NCBI GenBank assembly: GCA_030145205.1
Contig: JAQYVZ010000009.1
Span: forward strand, 1-64,000
From: Desulfuromonadales bacterium
GTDB taxonomy: Bacteria > Desulfobacterota > Desulfuromonadia > Desulfuromonadales > BM103
Length of the DNA: 64,000 nucleotides
Reading direction: 5' to 3'
Each line of letters opens with the position of its first letter. Within the stretch, counting starts at the first letter, position 1. This document shows positions 34,506 to 43,972 of this stretch, piece by piece. The position numbers were made by a program, and so were the translations under genes. A model generated the notes under the pieces. That model saw only the letters and a list, made by a program, of their open reading frames with translations. It was not told where the DNA came from and made no database searches.

Positions 34506-35867
34506 ATGCTGAGACACGCATTTATCTGGACATGTTCACTGCTGTTCATCGCTGGCCTGGTTGGCCAGTCGGCGGCGGCTATCTCGGCCGATGAGGCCGC
34601 CCGCCTCGGCAAGGACCTGACCCCCCTGGGCGCCGAAAAAGCAGGCAATGCTGACGGCAGCATCCCAGCTTGGGACGGGGGCATCACCCAGGTGCCTTCC
34701 GGCTACAAGGTGGGCATGCACCACCCTGACCCCTATTCCGGGGACAAAGCAAAGTTCACGATCACCGCGGACAATATGACGCAGTATGCCGACAAGCTGA
34801 CCGCTGGTCAGCAGGCGATGCTCAAGGCCTATCCCGATTACAAGCTGAACGTTTACCCGACCCGCCGCAGCGTGTCCGCACCGCAATACATTTATGACGA
34901 CACCCGTGCCGCGGCGGTCAAGGCGGAACTGGCTGCCGGTAGTTACGGCGTCCTTGGGGTGAGCTCGGGCATCCCCTTCCCGGTTCCCAAGTCGGGCATC
35001 GAGGTCATCTGGAATCACATCCTGCGCTGGCGTGGCCCCGGGGTCGACCGAAGCTTCGGTCTGGCGCCGATGACGCGTGGTGGCAGTTACACCATGGTGG
35101 AATTCAACGAGAAGGTGAATTTTCTCTACAATGACAAGGGGATGACCGAAGCGGAGATGGACAATGTTATTGGTCTGTTCCGCCAGGAGATTTTCGCCCC
35201 GGCCCGCCTTGCTGGTCGTATCCTGCTGGTGCATGAAACCCTTGACCAGAACAAGGAAAACCGCCGCGCCTGGCTCTACAATCCAGGTCAGCGCCGCGTG
35301 CGTCGTGCACCGAACGTTGCCTTCGATAATCCGAAGGAGGGTGGCGACGGCCTGACCACCAGCGATACGGTTGACATGTACAACGGCAGCCCGGAGCGCT
35401 ACGACTGGAAACTGGTCGGCAAAAAAGAGATGTATGTCCCCTACAACAGCTACAAGCTGCACAGCGACCAGCTGAAATACAAGGACATCCTGACGCCGCT
35501 GCATCTCAACCCGGAGTATCTGCGCTACGAACTGCACCGTGTCTGGGTGGTTGAGGCAACCCTGAAAGACGGTAGCCGCCATGTCTACAAGCGGCGGACC
35601 TTCTACATCGACGAAGACTCCTGGCAGATTCTCGCCATGGATCAGTATGACAACCGCGACCAGCTCTGGCGCGTTTCCGAAGGCCATTGCATCAACTACT
35701 ATGAAGTGCCAGCCTTTTGGACGACGGTTGAGGCGCACTATGACCTGCAGTCAGGTCGTTACATCGCGATCAATCTCAATAACGAGCATTCGATGTATGA
35801 TTTCAGTGTCGAGATCGACCGTAATATGTTTACTCCGGCCGCACTGCGGCGTGGCGGCAAACGATAA
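34506..35867 (+). CDS. DUF1329-family periplasmic protein (LolA-like)
   Basis: A 453-residue protein with signal peptide to about residue 25 (WTCSLLFIAGLVGQSAAA), followed by the family opening ISADEAARLGKDLTPLGAEK and GSIPAWDGGI. The fold is expected to be the half-barrel seen in LolA/LolB, which binds acylated molecules in the periplasm. The pairing DUF1302-DUF1329 is a recurrent two-gene unit. A strong terminator follows 15 bases after the stop. No catalytic motif is visible; a lipid-chaperone role is inference. Confidence 0.88.
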   Translation: MLRHAFIWTCSLLFIAGLVGQSAAAISADEAARLGKDLTPLGAEKAGNADGSIPAWDGGITQVPSGYKVGMHHPDPYSGDKAKFTITADNMTQYADKLTAGQQAMLKAYPDYKLNVYPTRRSVSAPQYIYDDTRAAAVKAELAAGSYGVLGVSSGIPFPVPKSGIEVIWNHILRWRGPGVDRSFGLAPMTRGGSYTMVEFNEKVNFLYNDKGMTEAEMDNVIGLFRQEIFAPARLAGRILLVHETLDQNKENRRAWLYNPGQRRVRRAPNVAFDNPKEGGDGLTTSDTVDMYNGSPERYDWKLVGKKEMYVPYNSYKLHSDQLKYKDILTPLHLNPEYLRYELHRVWVVEATLKDGSRHVYKRRTFYIDEDSWQILAMDQYDNRDQLWRVSEGHCINYYEVPAFWTTVEAHYDLQSGRYIAINLNNEHSMYDFSVEIDRNMFTPAALRRGGKR

Positions 35868-35882
35868 GGTTTTTATGCAAGT

Positions 35883-35914
35883 AACGGCCGGGTGATTTGC
35901 CCGGCCGTTTTTTT
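35883..35914 (+). terminator. Strong terminator inside the envelope transport block
   Basis: AACGGCCGGG (35883-35892) pairs with CCCGGCCGTT (35900-35909), a seven-base loop between them, and seven T residues close it. It separates the DUF1302-DUF1329 pair from the Ycf48-RND-acyl-CoA synthetase genes. Confidence 0.9.
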
Positions 35915-35975
35915 ATGTGCGGGTTTCAAGATTTTCTCCCACATTCAAGCTTTTTCGCGGTAAAATTGCTCTTTA

Positions 35976-37085
35976 TTGTGGCGAACGCTGCCGTTACGTG
36001 ATTTTCCCAAACATCTGAAGGTTCGGATTATTTTGCGTGGTCATGTCTTGATATGCGTGCTTCTGTTGCTGTTGTCGGGGATCGGTTTCGCCGATCTGGC
36101 TCAAGCAGAGATGGCCGAGCATGCGCCTCTGGCGGTTGAGTCCCTGTTGCTGGATGGCCAGGTTGCCGGTAAACGGCTGGTTGTCGTCGGCGAGCGCGGG
36201 CACCTGCTGGTCTCCGATGATGCCGGCCGTAGTTGGTCGCAGCGCTCCATGCCGACCCGGGCGACTCTGACCAGCGTGTTTTTTATCAATGAGCACCTCG
36301 GCTGGGCGGCTGGACACGATGCCGTGATCCTGCGGACCATCGATGGTGGCGAAAGCTGGCAGCAGGTCTACGAAGACCGGGACGGTGACCGGCCGATACT
36401 GGATATCTGGTTCCGGAATGAGCATTTTGGTTGCGCCGTGGGCGCCTATGGCCTGTTCCTGATTACTGCCGATGGTGGCACGACTTGGCAGGAGCAGCTG
36501 TTAGATTCGGAAGCTCTTGTCCCTGTTGCGCAGGAGGTTGCTGGTGACAGTGACTGGTACGAGGGTGAAGAGGACTGGGGCGAAGATGTCCACCTCAACC
36601 AGATCCGCCAGGCGGCGACCGGACGCCTTTACATTGCCGGAGAAGCTGGCAATGTCTATCGCTCCGACGATAGCGGTACCACCTGGCTGACGTTGACGCC
36701 TCCCTATGAAGGCTCGCTGTTCGGCAGTCTCCCCTTGCAGGGAGAAGGCCTGCTGGTCTACGGCCTGCGCGGCAACCTGCTGTTCTCTCCGGATGCCGGG
36801 CTGCACTGGGCGGCTGAAACCAGTGGTGTTGTTGCGACTCTGAACGATGCCATCCGCTTGCGGGACGGTCGGCTTGTGCTGGCCGGACTGGCCGGCACCC
36901 TGCTGGTCAGTGGCGATAACGGCCGCACTTTTACGGCCTATCCGCAGGCAGACCGGGCTGGCCTCTCCCGGGTGATCGAAGTTGGTGACGGCACCCTGGT
37001 GTTGATCGGGACCCATGGCGTGCGACGTTTTCAGTTGCCGGCTCCCCAAGGGCTACCGCCCGTGCAGCGGGAGGGTGACCTATGA
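35976..37085 (+). CDS. Ycf48-like beta-propeller protein, exported
   Basis: A protein of about 369 residues with a signal peptide (HVLICVLLLLLSGIGFADLAQA) and BNR/Ycf48-type propeller repeats recognisable by VSDDAGRSWSQ, RTIDGGESWQQ, ITADGGTTWQE, RSDDSGTTWL and VSGDNGRTF. The frame opens with TTG at 35976; a second TTG at about 36033, just before the hydrophobic stretch, may be the true start, and there is no ATG before the signal. Its stop overlaps the RND gene by four bases (ATGA), so the two are translated together. In related loci this protein accompanies MMPL transporters; it may dock the pump to its periplasmic carrier. Confidence 0.82.
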   Translation: MWRTLPLRDFPKHLKVRIILRGHVLICVLLLLLSGIGFADLAQAEMAEHAPLAVESLLLDGQVAGKRLVVVGERGHLLVSDDAGRSWSQRSMPTRATLTSVFFINEHLGWAAGHDAVILRTIDGGESWQQVYEDRDGDRPILDIWFRNEHFGCAVGAYGLFLITADGGTTWQEQLLDSEALVPVAQEVAGDSDWYEGEEDWGEDVHLNQIRQAATGRLYIAGEAGNVYRSDDSGTTWLTLTPPYEGSLFGSLPLQGEGLLVYGLRGNLLFSPDAGLHWAAETSGVVATLNDAIRLRDGRLVLAGLAGTLLVSGDNGRTFTAYPQADRAGLSRVIEVGDGTLVLIGTHGVRRFQLPAPQGLPPVQREGDL

Positions 37086-39406
37086 AAACCCTTTCTTTTC
37101 TCGACTACATAGAAGAGTACCTGTTCCGCTGGCGCGCCCTGGTGATTGCACTGTTTGTGCTGGTGACGCTGGTGCTCGGCGGCGCGGCCTTCCAGTTGCG
37201 GATCGACGCTGGTTTCGACAAGATGCTGCCGCTGGAGCATCCCTATATGCAGACCTACGTCGATTATCGCAATGATTTCGGCGGGGCGAATCGCATCCTG
37301 GTCGCACTTATGGCCGAGGATGGCGACATGTTTACGGCCGAATTCTTTGAAGCGCTGCGTCTGGCGACTGACGAGGTCTTCTTCCTGCCGGGGGTTGACC
37401 GCAGCCGGGTCAGCTCCCTATTTACGCCGAACGTCCGTTTCACCGAGGTGGTTGAAGACGGCATCGCCGGCGGCAACGTGGTGCCGTCCGATTTCCAGCC
37501 TACGCCAGCTGGCCTCGAACAGGTGCGCCAGAATATCCTCAAAGCCGGCATCGTCGGCCGCCTGGTCGCCAACGATTTCTCCGGGGCAATTATCAGCGCT
37601 CAGCTGATGGAAGTGAATCCGTCCACGGGGGAGAAGCTCGATTACATTGCCGTGGCGCACCAGCTTGAGGAGAAGATTCGTAAGCCGTTCGACACGGACC
37701 AGGTCAATGTGCATATCATCGGTTTCACCCAGGTGATCGGTGACATCGCTGATGGTGCCAAACGGGTGGTGATCTTTTTTGTCCTGGCGTTTTTCATCAC
37801 CGGGCTGTTGGGGTATCTCTATACTCGCTCGCATCGGCTCACCGCGCTGCTGGTCTGTTGCTCCATGGTGGCGGTCGTCTGGCAGTTGGGCGGGTTAACC
37901 CTGCTCGGCTACGGCATCGACCCGATGGGGATCCTGGTGCCCTTCCTGATCTTCGCCATCGGTACCAGTCACGGTGTCCAGATGATTACCGCCAACCGAG
38001 TGGAGATCTTCGAGGGGGCGACCAGCATGAATGCCGCCCGGGCCAGCTTCCGGCGGCTGTTGATTCCCGGCGGTGTCGCCTTGCTTTCCGATACGATCGG
38101 CTTTATCACCATCATGCTGATCGATATCCGTGTTATCCAGGAGATGGCGATCACGGCCAGTCTCGGCGTGGCGGCGATTATTCTGACCAACCTGTTCCTG
38201 CTGCCGGTGCTGCTCTCCTGCATCAACTACCCGGAGGACTATCGCCACCGGCTTGAAGCACGCATCGAGCGTATGGACCACATTTGGCTGCAGGTCTCAC
38301 GTCTGGCCAAACCCTGGCCGGCGCTGGTGGTTATCCTGCTCGCCTGCGGTCTGCTCGGTTACGGCGCCATGCGCGGTACGGAAGTGCAGATTGGTGATCT
38401 GCATCGCGGCGTGCCGGAACTGCGTCCCGATTCCCGTTACAATCTGGATACGACCATGGTCGCCGATCATTTCTCGATCGGAGTCGACATGCTGACGGTG
38501 ATTGTCGAGGCGCCGGCCGATGGCTGCATCGACCACCCGGTGATCGACGCGGTCGACCGGTTCGCCTGGCGCATGCAGAACACCGCCGGTGTGCAATCGG
38601 TGGTCAGCTTGCCGCAGATTACCAAGGTGATCAATGCTGGCTGGAACGAGGGCAGTCTCAAGTGGCGGGTTCTGCCGCGTAGTAGCCAGATGTTGGTGGA
38701 GGCGGTGCAGTACATCCCGACCACGAGCGGCCTGCTCAACGCCGACTGTAGCGTGATGCCGGTGATTATTTTCACAACCGACCACAAGGCGGAGACGCTG
38801 GCGCATGTGGTGGCCGAGGTGAAACGGTTCCAGGCGGAGGAGGGTAGCGACCAGCTACGCTTCCGGCTCGCCTCCGGCAATGCCGGGGTGATGGCGGCCA
38901 GCAATGAGGAGGTCGCCGCAGAACAGTTCCCGATTCTGATCTATGTCTTCTCGATTATCATCGGCCTCTGCCTGATCACCTTCCGTTCCCTCAGAGCGAC
39001 CCTCAGCATCATCCTGCCGTTAGGCCTGGTGTCGCTGCTGGCCTATGCCCTGATGGCGGAACTGGAGATCGGCTTGAAAGTCTCCACCCTGCCGGTGGTC
39101 GCCCTCGGCGTCGGTATTGGTGTCGACTACGGCATCTATATCTATAGCCGTTTCCAGCGGTTCCTAAACCAGGGGATGACGATCTTCCAGGCCTATCACG
39201 AGACGCTCAAGGTCACCGGTAGCGGTGTGGTTTTTACCGGGGTGACTCTGGCGATTGTGACGGCGACCTGGATCGTGTCGCCCTTGCAGTTTCAGGCTGA
39301 CATGGGGATTCTGCTGACTTTTATGTTCCTGGTGAATATGCTGGCGGCCATCTTCCTGCTGCCCGCCCTGGCCAGCTGGCTGCTGCGGATCGGCTCCCGT
39401 CGTTAA
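37082..39406 (+). CDS. MMPL/RND-family transporter
   Basis: A 774-residue inner-membrane protein of the HpnN/MMPL branch of RND transporters. Helix 1 is at about 17-37, a periplasmic loop follows, then five helices at about 220-380, helix 7 at about 418, a second loop and five helices at about 615-765. The repeat halves carry FAIGTSHGVQMITANRVE and GVGIGVDYGIYIYSRFQ, the latter with a buried Asp that could relay protons. The family moves lipids or other hydrophobic molecules between membranes using proton-motive force. Direction (import or export) cannot be read from sequence. Confidence 0.9.
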   Translation: MKTLSFLDYIEEYLFRWRALVIALFVLVTLVLGGAAFQLRIDAGFDKMLPLEHPYMQTYVDYRNDFGGANRILVALMAEDGDMFTAEFFEALRLATDEVFFLPGVDRSRVSSLFTPNVRFTEVVEDGIAGGNVVPSDFQPTPAGLEQVRQNILKAGIVGRLVANDFSGAIISAQLMEVNPSTGEKLDYIAVAHQLEEKIRKPFDTDQVNVHIIGFTQVIGDIADGAKRVVIFFVLAFFITGLLGYLYTRSHRLTALLVCCSMVAVVWQLGGLTLLGYGIDPMGILVPFLIFAIGTSHGVQMITANRVEIFEGATSMNAARASFRRLLIPGGVALLSDTIGFITIMLIDIRVIQEMAITASLGVAAIILTNLFLLPVLLSCINYPEDYRHRLEARIERMDHIWLQVSRLAKPWPALVVILLACGLLGYGAMRGTEVQIGDLHRGVPELRPDSRYNLDTTMVADHFSIGVDMLTVIVEAPADGCIDHPVIDAVDRFAWRMQNTAGVQSVVSLPQITKVINAGWNEGSLKWRVLPRSSQMLVEAVQYIPTTSGLLNADCSVMPVIIFTTDHKAETLAHVVAEVKRFQAEEGSDQLRFRLASGNAGVMAASNEEVAAEQFPILIYVFSIIIGLCLITFRSLRATLSIILPLGLVSLLAYALMAELEIGLKVSTLPVVALGVGIGVDYGIYIYSRFQRFLNQGMTIFQAYHETLKVTGSGVVFTGVTLAIVTATWIVSPLQFQADMGILLTFMFLVNMLAAIFLLPALASWLLRIGSRR

Positions 39407-39442
39407 ATAGGTCCGTTCCGTCTTTTCAGAGAAACCGTTTCT

Positions 39443-41377
39443 ATGACTCGATCCGACGCGAAAAATAATCCTCCTGGTGCTTGGCGTCCTGTTTCAAAAT
39501 CGGTGATCGCTGCGATCATGGCGTCCTGTCATGCGTTCGCTGAGCGGCCGGTTTTTGTTTATCGGGTTTCCGGCAAGGAATTTACGGTTTCCTACGCCAA
39601 GCTGCGTGAAGATGTGGTGTTGCTGGCTCGGGCGTTCAAAGAGCGCAAGGTGGAAGTGGGCAGCCGGGTTTTTATCCTGTCTGATAACCGCTATGCCTGG
39701 ATGGTGACCGACCTGGCCCTGATGGCCTTGGGGGCGGTCAGTGTGCCGCGCGGCAGCGATACCCCCTCTCAGGAACTGGAATATATTCTCGACCATGCCG
39801 AATGCACGTTTCTGGTTGCCGAGACCGACGCTCTTCTGGATCGTCATCAGGAGGTTCTGGGCCGGCATAAGGAGATTCGCTCGATTTTCCTGATTGAGGG
39901 AGTCAAAACGCACAAGCTGTTCAGCAAGCTTTACAGCTACAATGACCTGCTCGACGATCGCTCCTTGACCCCGGCCGACTTTGCCGAGTTCGACGCGATG
40001 GTCTCCGCCCACTCCCTGAATGACCTGGTGACCCTGATCTACACCTCGGGGACGACCGGCAATCCCAAAGGGGTGATGTTGACCCACGCCAACATCCTCT
40101 ACAATGTCGAGAAGCTGCCCCCTATCGTGCGTCTGTGCAAGACAGATCTATGGGTCTCGATTCTGCCGAGTTGGCACATCTTTGAACGGGCCGCTGAATA
40201 CGTCGCCCTCTACGGTGGTAGCTGTATCGTCTATTCCACCCTGAAAACCTTTGCCGCAGATCTCGAGCATTATCGGCCAACCGTGGTTGCCACAGTGCCC
40301 CGCCTGTGGGAGGCGCTCTACAGCAAGGTGAGCAATACCGTTGCCGAGAAGGGGCGTGTCGCGCAGACCCTGTTCAAAGCACTGGTCCGGATTTCCATTC
40401 GTTATCACCGGGCCCGTCGCCAGTGGGCAGGCTGTACGCCACAATTCAAAAAGACCGTGTGGCCGGTCCGTGCCTGGCGCAAGCTGGTTGCTGCGGTCGA
40501 GGTCGTCCTGCTGGCGTTGCCCTATGCGCTCGCACAGAAGAAACTGGCCCCACTGCGGCAGAAGTTTGGCGGACAGTTGCGCATGGCGATCAGCGGCGGC
40601 GGCAGCCTGCCCGCCTACCTGGAACAGTGGCTGGATGCGATAGGCTTACGCATCGCCAATGCCTACGGTATGACCGAATGTGCCCCGGCGATTGCCGGCC
40701 GCGGCTTCAACAGCGAGATGTTTGGAACTCTTGGGCCGCCGGTGGAGGGGACTGAACTGCGGATCGTGGACAGTGACGGGCGTGTCGTCCCTGCCGGCGT
40801 CGAAGGCGAGATTGAGGTCAAAGGGCCCCAGGTGTTCCCAGGGTATTACAACGAGGAGGAGGAAAATCGTAAAGCCTTCACGGAGGAGGGGTTTTTCCGG
40901 ACGGGTGACTTGGGAATGCTGACCATGTCGGGGGAATTGCTGTTGACCGGGCGCTGCAAGGAAATCATCGTGCTGGCCAGCGGCGAGAATATTGATCCGA
41001 CACGCATTGAGGGGGCGATGGGACAGCTGCCCTTCGTGGCGGACGCGGTGCTGGTCGGGCAGGATCGCAAGGGTCTTGCCGCCCTGATCGTGCCGGACTG
41101 GGAAAAACTGAAAGACTTTTTCGCCGAGAAATTCCACCAGGATTCGGAAAGCACTGAAGACCTTCAGAAAGATCCGGCCCTGCGTGAGCGGGTCAGGCAG
41201 GAGATCAATCGTCTGTTGCAGGCCAAGAACGGCTTCAAGCCCTACGAGAAGTTGCAGAAGATCGATTTTCTGAAAAAAGAGTTTACCGTGGGTGAAGAGC
41301 TGACCAACACCATGAAGAAGAAACGTCACGTAATTGAAAAGCAGTACCGGGAGTTGATTGACCGGTTGTTCAAATAA
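39443..41377 (+). CDS. Long-chain acyl-CoA synthetase (AMP-forming)
   Basis: A 644-residue ANL-superfamily ligase that makes acyl-adenylate and then acyl-CoA. The P-loop-like motif is LIYTSGTTGNPKGVMLTHAN at about 197-216; then comes NAYGMTECAP at about 410, TGDLG near 488 and the hinge GRCKEIIVLASGENIDPTRI. The sequence resembles the bacterial FadD15/long-chain class rather than acetyl-CoA synthetase. It begins 37 bases after the transporter, so substrates released to the cytoplasm could be trapped as CoA thioesters (vectorial acylation). Chain length is unproven. Confidence 0.9.
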   Translation: MTRSDAKNNPPGAWRPVSKSVIAAIMASCHAFAERPVFVYRVSGKEFTVSYAKLREDVVLLARAFKERKVEVGSRVFILSDNRYAWMVTDLALMALGAVSVPRGSDTPSQELEYILDHAECTFLVAETDALLDRHQEVLGRHKEIRSIFLIEGVKTHKLFSKLYSYNDLLDDRSLTPADFAEFDAMVSAHSLNDLVTLIYTSGTTGNPKGVMLTHANILYNVEKLPPIVRLCKTDLWVSILPSWHIFERAAEYVALYGGSCIVYSTLKTFAADLEHYRPTVVATVPRLWEALYSKVSNTVAEKGRVAQTLFKALVRISIRYHRARRQWAGCTPQFKKTVWPVRAWRKLVAAVEVVLLALPYALAQKKLAPLRQKFGGQLRMAISGGGSLPAYLEQWLDAIGLRIANAYGMTECAPAIAGRGFNSEMFGTLGPPVEGTELRIVDSDGRVVPAGVEGEIEVKGPQVFPGYYNEEEENRKAFTEEGFFRTGDLGMLTMSGELLLTGRCKEIIVLASGENIDPTRIEGAMGQLPFVADAVLVGQDRKGLAALIVPDWEKLKDFFAEKFHQDSESTEDLQKDPALRERVRQEINRLLQAKNGFKPYEKLQKIDFLKKEFTVGEELTNTMKKKRHVIEKQYRELIDRLFK

Positions 41378-41446
41378 CTGCTGCGCCGAGCATGATTTGA
41401 TGTGTCAGGGTTCTCGAACGGGCCTTGACCCTTGGAGAGTGAAACC

Positions 41447-41788
41447 ATGAGTGATTTGCTATCGTGTCCGGAATGTGGCTCCGAATACACCTACGAAGAT
41501 CGGGGGCTGTTTGTGTGCCCGGAATGTGCCCATGAATGGGCTGTCGAAGCTGTTGACGAGGGAGCTGACTCCGCAAAAGTTATCCGTGATGCGCACGGCA
41601 ATCTTCTGGAAGATGGCGATACCGTGACAGTCATCAAAGACCTCAAGGTCAAAGGTTCTTCCCTGGTGGTCAAGGTCGGCACGAAGGCTAAAAACATCCG
41701 GCTGGTTGACGGTGATCATGATATTGACTGCAAGATTGACGGTATCGGCGCCATGAAACTGAAGTCGGAATTCGTGAAAAAAGCCTGA
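41447..41788 (+). CDS. PhnA/YjdM-family zinc-ribbon protein
   Basis: A 113-residue protein with an N-terminal zinc ribbon (C7-x2-C10 and C24-x2-C27) and the C-terminal KOW-like PhnA domain ([20 protein letters not shown]). The name PhnA is historical: these proteins are not phosphonoacetate hydrolases. GGAGAG precedes the ATG at 41447. It is monocistronic or read through from the acyl-CoA synthetase gene 70 bases upstream. Function unknown. Confidence 0.92.
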   Translation: MSDLLSCPECGSEYTYEDRGLFVCPECAHEWAVEAVDEGADSAKVIRDAHGNLLEDGDTVTVIKDLKVKGSSLVVKVGTKAKNIRLVDGDHDIDCKIDGIGAMKLKSEFVKKA

Positions 41789-41819
41789 GCGCATTCACAA
41801 AGCGTGTCCTGTGAGTGGC

Positions 41820-43727
41820 TTAATTGATGGAGTGGTTGCCCTGCAGGGAGAACTCCAGCGCTTCAAATACCTGTTGATCATACAGCGTGTTAACGTCTTT
41901 GCGGATCATGTTGAGAGCGGTGTCAACAGGAAGAGATGTCCGGTAATGCCGCTCCGCGGTCAAGGCTTCAAAAATATCTGCCACGGCAATGATTTTTGCT
42001 CCCAAGGGAATATCTTCCCCCTTCAAACCATACGGATACCCTGAACCATCCAGCTTTTCATGGTGTGCTTCGGCAATTTCCGGCACATTGCTCAAGGTTG
42101 TTTTGAAATTGATCTGGCGCAGAATGGCTCCAGTCTTTTGTGCATGTGTCTTGATTTGTTCGTATTCAGATGGCGTTAATTTGCCGGGTTTTTTAAGGAT
42201 GTCATCCGGGATCGCAAGTTTTCCATAGTCATGGAGCAAAGCGGCCACCCGGACGGCTTCGCAGAAGTCATCATCCAGATGCATAACCCTGCAGATGTCC
42301 AGGGCATATTCAGTGACTTTGACGGAATGGCCTCTCGTCAGGGAATCCCGGGCGTCGATACTGGCGGACATCACTTTCAAAAGAGTTTCGAACTGATCCT
42401 CCTTTTCCTTAAGAAGATTGACGTTGTGCAGGCTTGTTCCCACAGAAGGGGCCACCCCTTCAATCATGCTGAGGTCTAATTGGGCCATGGGCCGTCGGGA
42501 GCGGGGGGTGTCCATCATGAGGACGCCAATTGGCTCGCCCTCGACGCAAATAGGACTGCAGATCAGGGATTTTACCTCCAGGCGTTCTGCGACACTTCGG
42601 CTGCGCTCGGATAAACGAGGTTGGTGCGCGTCCAGATCGTTGATCAACATTGATCGATTTTCACGGAAGCAACGAACCAGAATGTCTTCAGAATTAGGCT
42701 TGTTCAGATGAAAGAGCACGCTGGCAAAAACCTTCAACTGCATTTTGGAGTAGCCGTAACCACCCCGGAATTTGAGCTGAGTCCGGTCGTTGTTGACCAG
42801 AAGGATCGCGCACCGCTCAAAATCGAGCCTTTTTTTCAAAACGGCTGAGACATCTTTCAGGATGTCATCCGTTGTCGAATCGTGTTTGAGGGCGACACCA
42901 ATTTCCTTGACGGTCATGGCGTTGTTATAGGTGACGTTGATTTGATCAACCAGTTTCTCTGTGATACCGCCTGTCTGCATCAGACTGTCGTGGATCTCTG
43001 CTTTTTTAGAATGTTCAGCCAGGAAATTCAGCCCGGTCAGAATGGCCAGGGAGATGGGCAGTAAAGCGGTGGCTGTTGTCATCGGGCTGGTTGTACAGAC
43101 GACGAGAGATGTGAGCAATAAAATCCAGGTGCTATGGATTCTAAGCTTACGCCATTTTGTCGAAGGCAGTGCATCCCAGTTGATTTCGTAGCGACAGGCC
43201 CCTGCGCCTCTGGATATGCACTCTGTGTGTTTGATGCCAGGTTTGTTGTAATTAAAAATCATGACGCCGGACTCAAAAAATCCCATCCGGTTTTCACACT
43301 GGAAAGGCTCTTCAGAAACCCCCGGGTGCGGTGTGACCACGATTTCGACCGAGTTGCCTGAAACCTGTGTACATCTGTAAGTTGACGAGCGGGTTAGTTT
43401 TGAGCTTAGTTGCTCAATCATTCTAAACATGCGCCTGGGACCAACGGCACTCAGAATGTATTGACGCATGACTCCTAAGGCATTTGCGGACACAGCAAAG
43501 CGACCAGCCTCCCGGGCAATCTGATCACAGCCGGTCATGGTTACGGCCGTTTCGTGAAACCTGTTTGCTTGCTCCTGGGTGAACCAGTGGCCTTGGTCAT
43601 AGACCTCGGACAGTCTTATCCCCGACTGTTGCGCAAGATCGTGGAGGTCAATGCCCGGGTAGCGGGAGTGAATAAATTTGAAATACGTCTCAAATATCCT
43701 GCTGTTGTAAAGCTCTTGCCTATTCAT
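41820..43727 (-). CDS. HD-GYP protein with N-terminal sensor, two helices and GAF domain
   Basis: A 635-residue probable c-di-GMP phosphodiesterase. The HD-GYP domain (about 440-630) is intact: ALLHDYGKLAIPDD at about 495, HHEKLDGSGYPYGLKGEDIP at about 560 and the KIIAVADIFEALTAERHYR helix. A GAF domain spans about 285-435. Two close helices at about 203-240 place the protein at the membrane. The N-terminal about 195 residues end with HTECISRGAGACRYEI, a Cys-rich pattern like V4R-type ligand sensors; that match is tentative. It lies 245 bases downstream of a CheY-like gene on the same strand. Confidence 0.88.
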   Translation of the reverse strand: MNRQELYNSRIFETYFKFIHSRYPGIDLHDLAQQSGIRLSEVYDQGHWFTQEQANRFHETAVTMTGCDQIAREAGRFAVSANALGVMRQYILSAVGPRRMFRMIEQLSSKLTRSSTYRCTQVSGNSVEIVVTPHPGVSEEPFQCENRMGFFESGVMIFNYNKPGIKHTECISRGAGACRYEINWDALPSTKWRKLRIHSTWILLLTSLVVCTTSPMTTATALLPISLAILTGLNFLAEHSKKAEIHDSLMQTGGITEKLVDQINVTYNNAMTVKEIGVALKHDSTTDDILKDVSAVLKKRLDFERCAILLVNNDRTQLKFRGGYGYSKMQLKVFASVLFHLNKPNSEDILVRCFRENRSMLINDLDAHQPRLSERSRSVAERLEVKSLICSPICVEGEPIGVLMMDTPRSRRPMAQLDLSMIEGVAPSVGTSLHNVNLLKEKEDQFETLLKVMSASIDARDSLTRGHSVKVTEYALDICRVMHLDDDFCEAVRVAALLHDYGKLAIPDDILKKPGKLTPSEYEQIKTHAQKTGAILRQINFKTTLSNVPEIAEAHHEKLDGSGYPYGLKGEDIPLGAKIIAVADIFEALTAERHYRTSLPVDTALNMIRKDVNTLYDQQVFEALEFSLQGNHSIN

Positions 43728-43972
43728 GATGCAGCCTGTTACTCAGTTTCAGAGATCTTCGTTGTTCCGCTCAAAAGTGCCTGCTCGCTATCTCCAGGGG
43801 GTTTCCCTGTGTGGTGCAAAAGTCAAACTGGATGCGCCGCCTGCAGTTCCGCCAAGACGTTGAGTGTAAAAAAAATAAAAAAGCAACAGCAACAGGTGTT
43901 CGGCCACGTCACGGCGAGTTTTGTCGCGAGTTTTCAATGATCGACAAAAGGCTGAAGCCTTTGGGTGAACAA

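Noticed and set aside
43731-43972. Possible c-di-GMP riboswitch in the HD-GYP leader
   Set aside because: The segment has an ACAGGGAAACC-like string, but the conserved GEMM-I core (paired helices with the GGGACGCAAAGCC-type strand) is absent.
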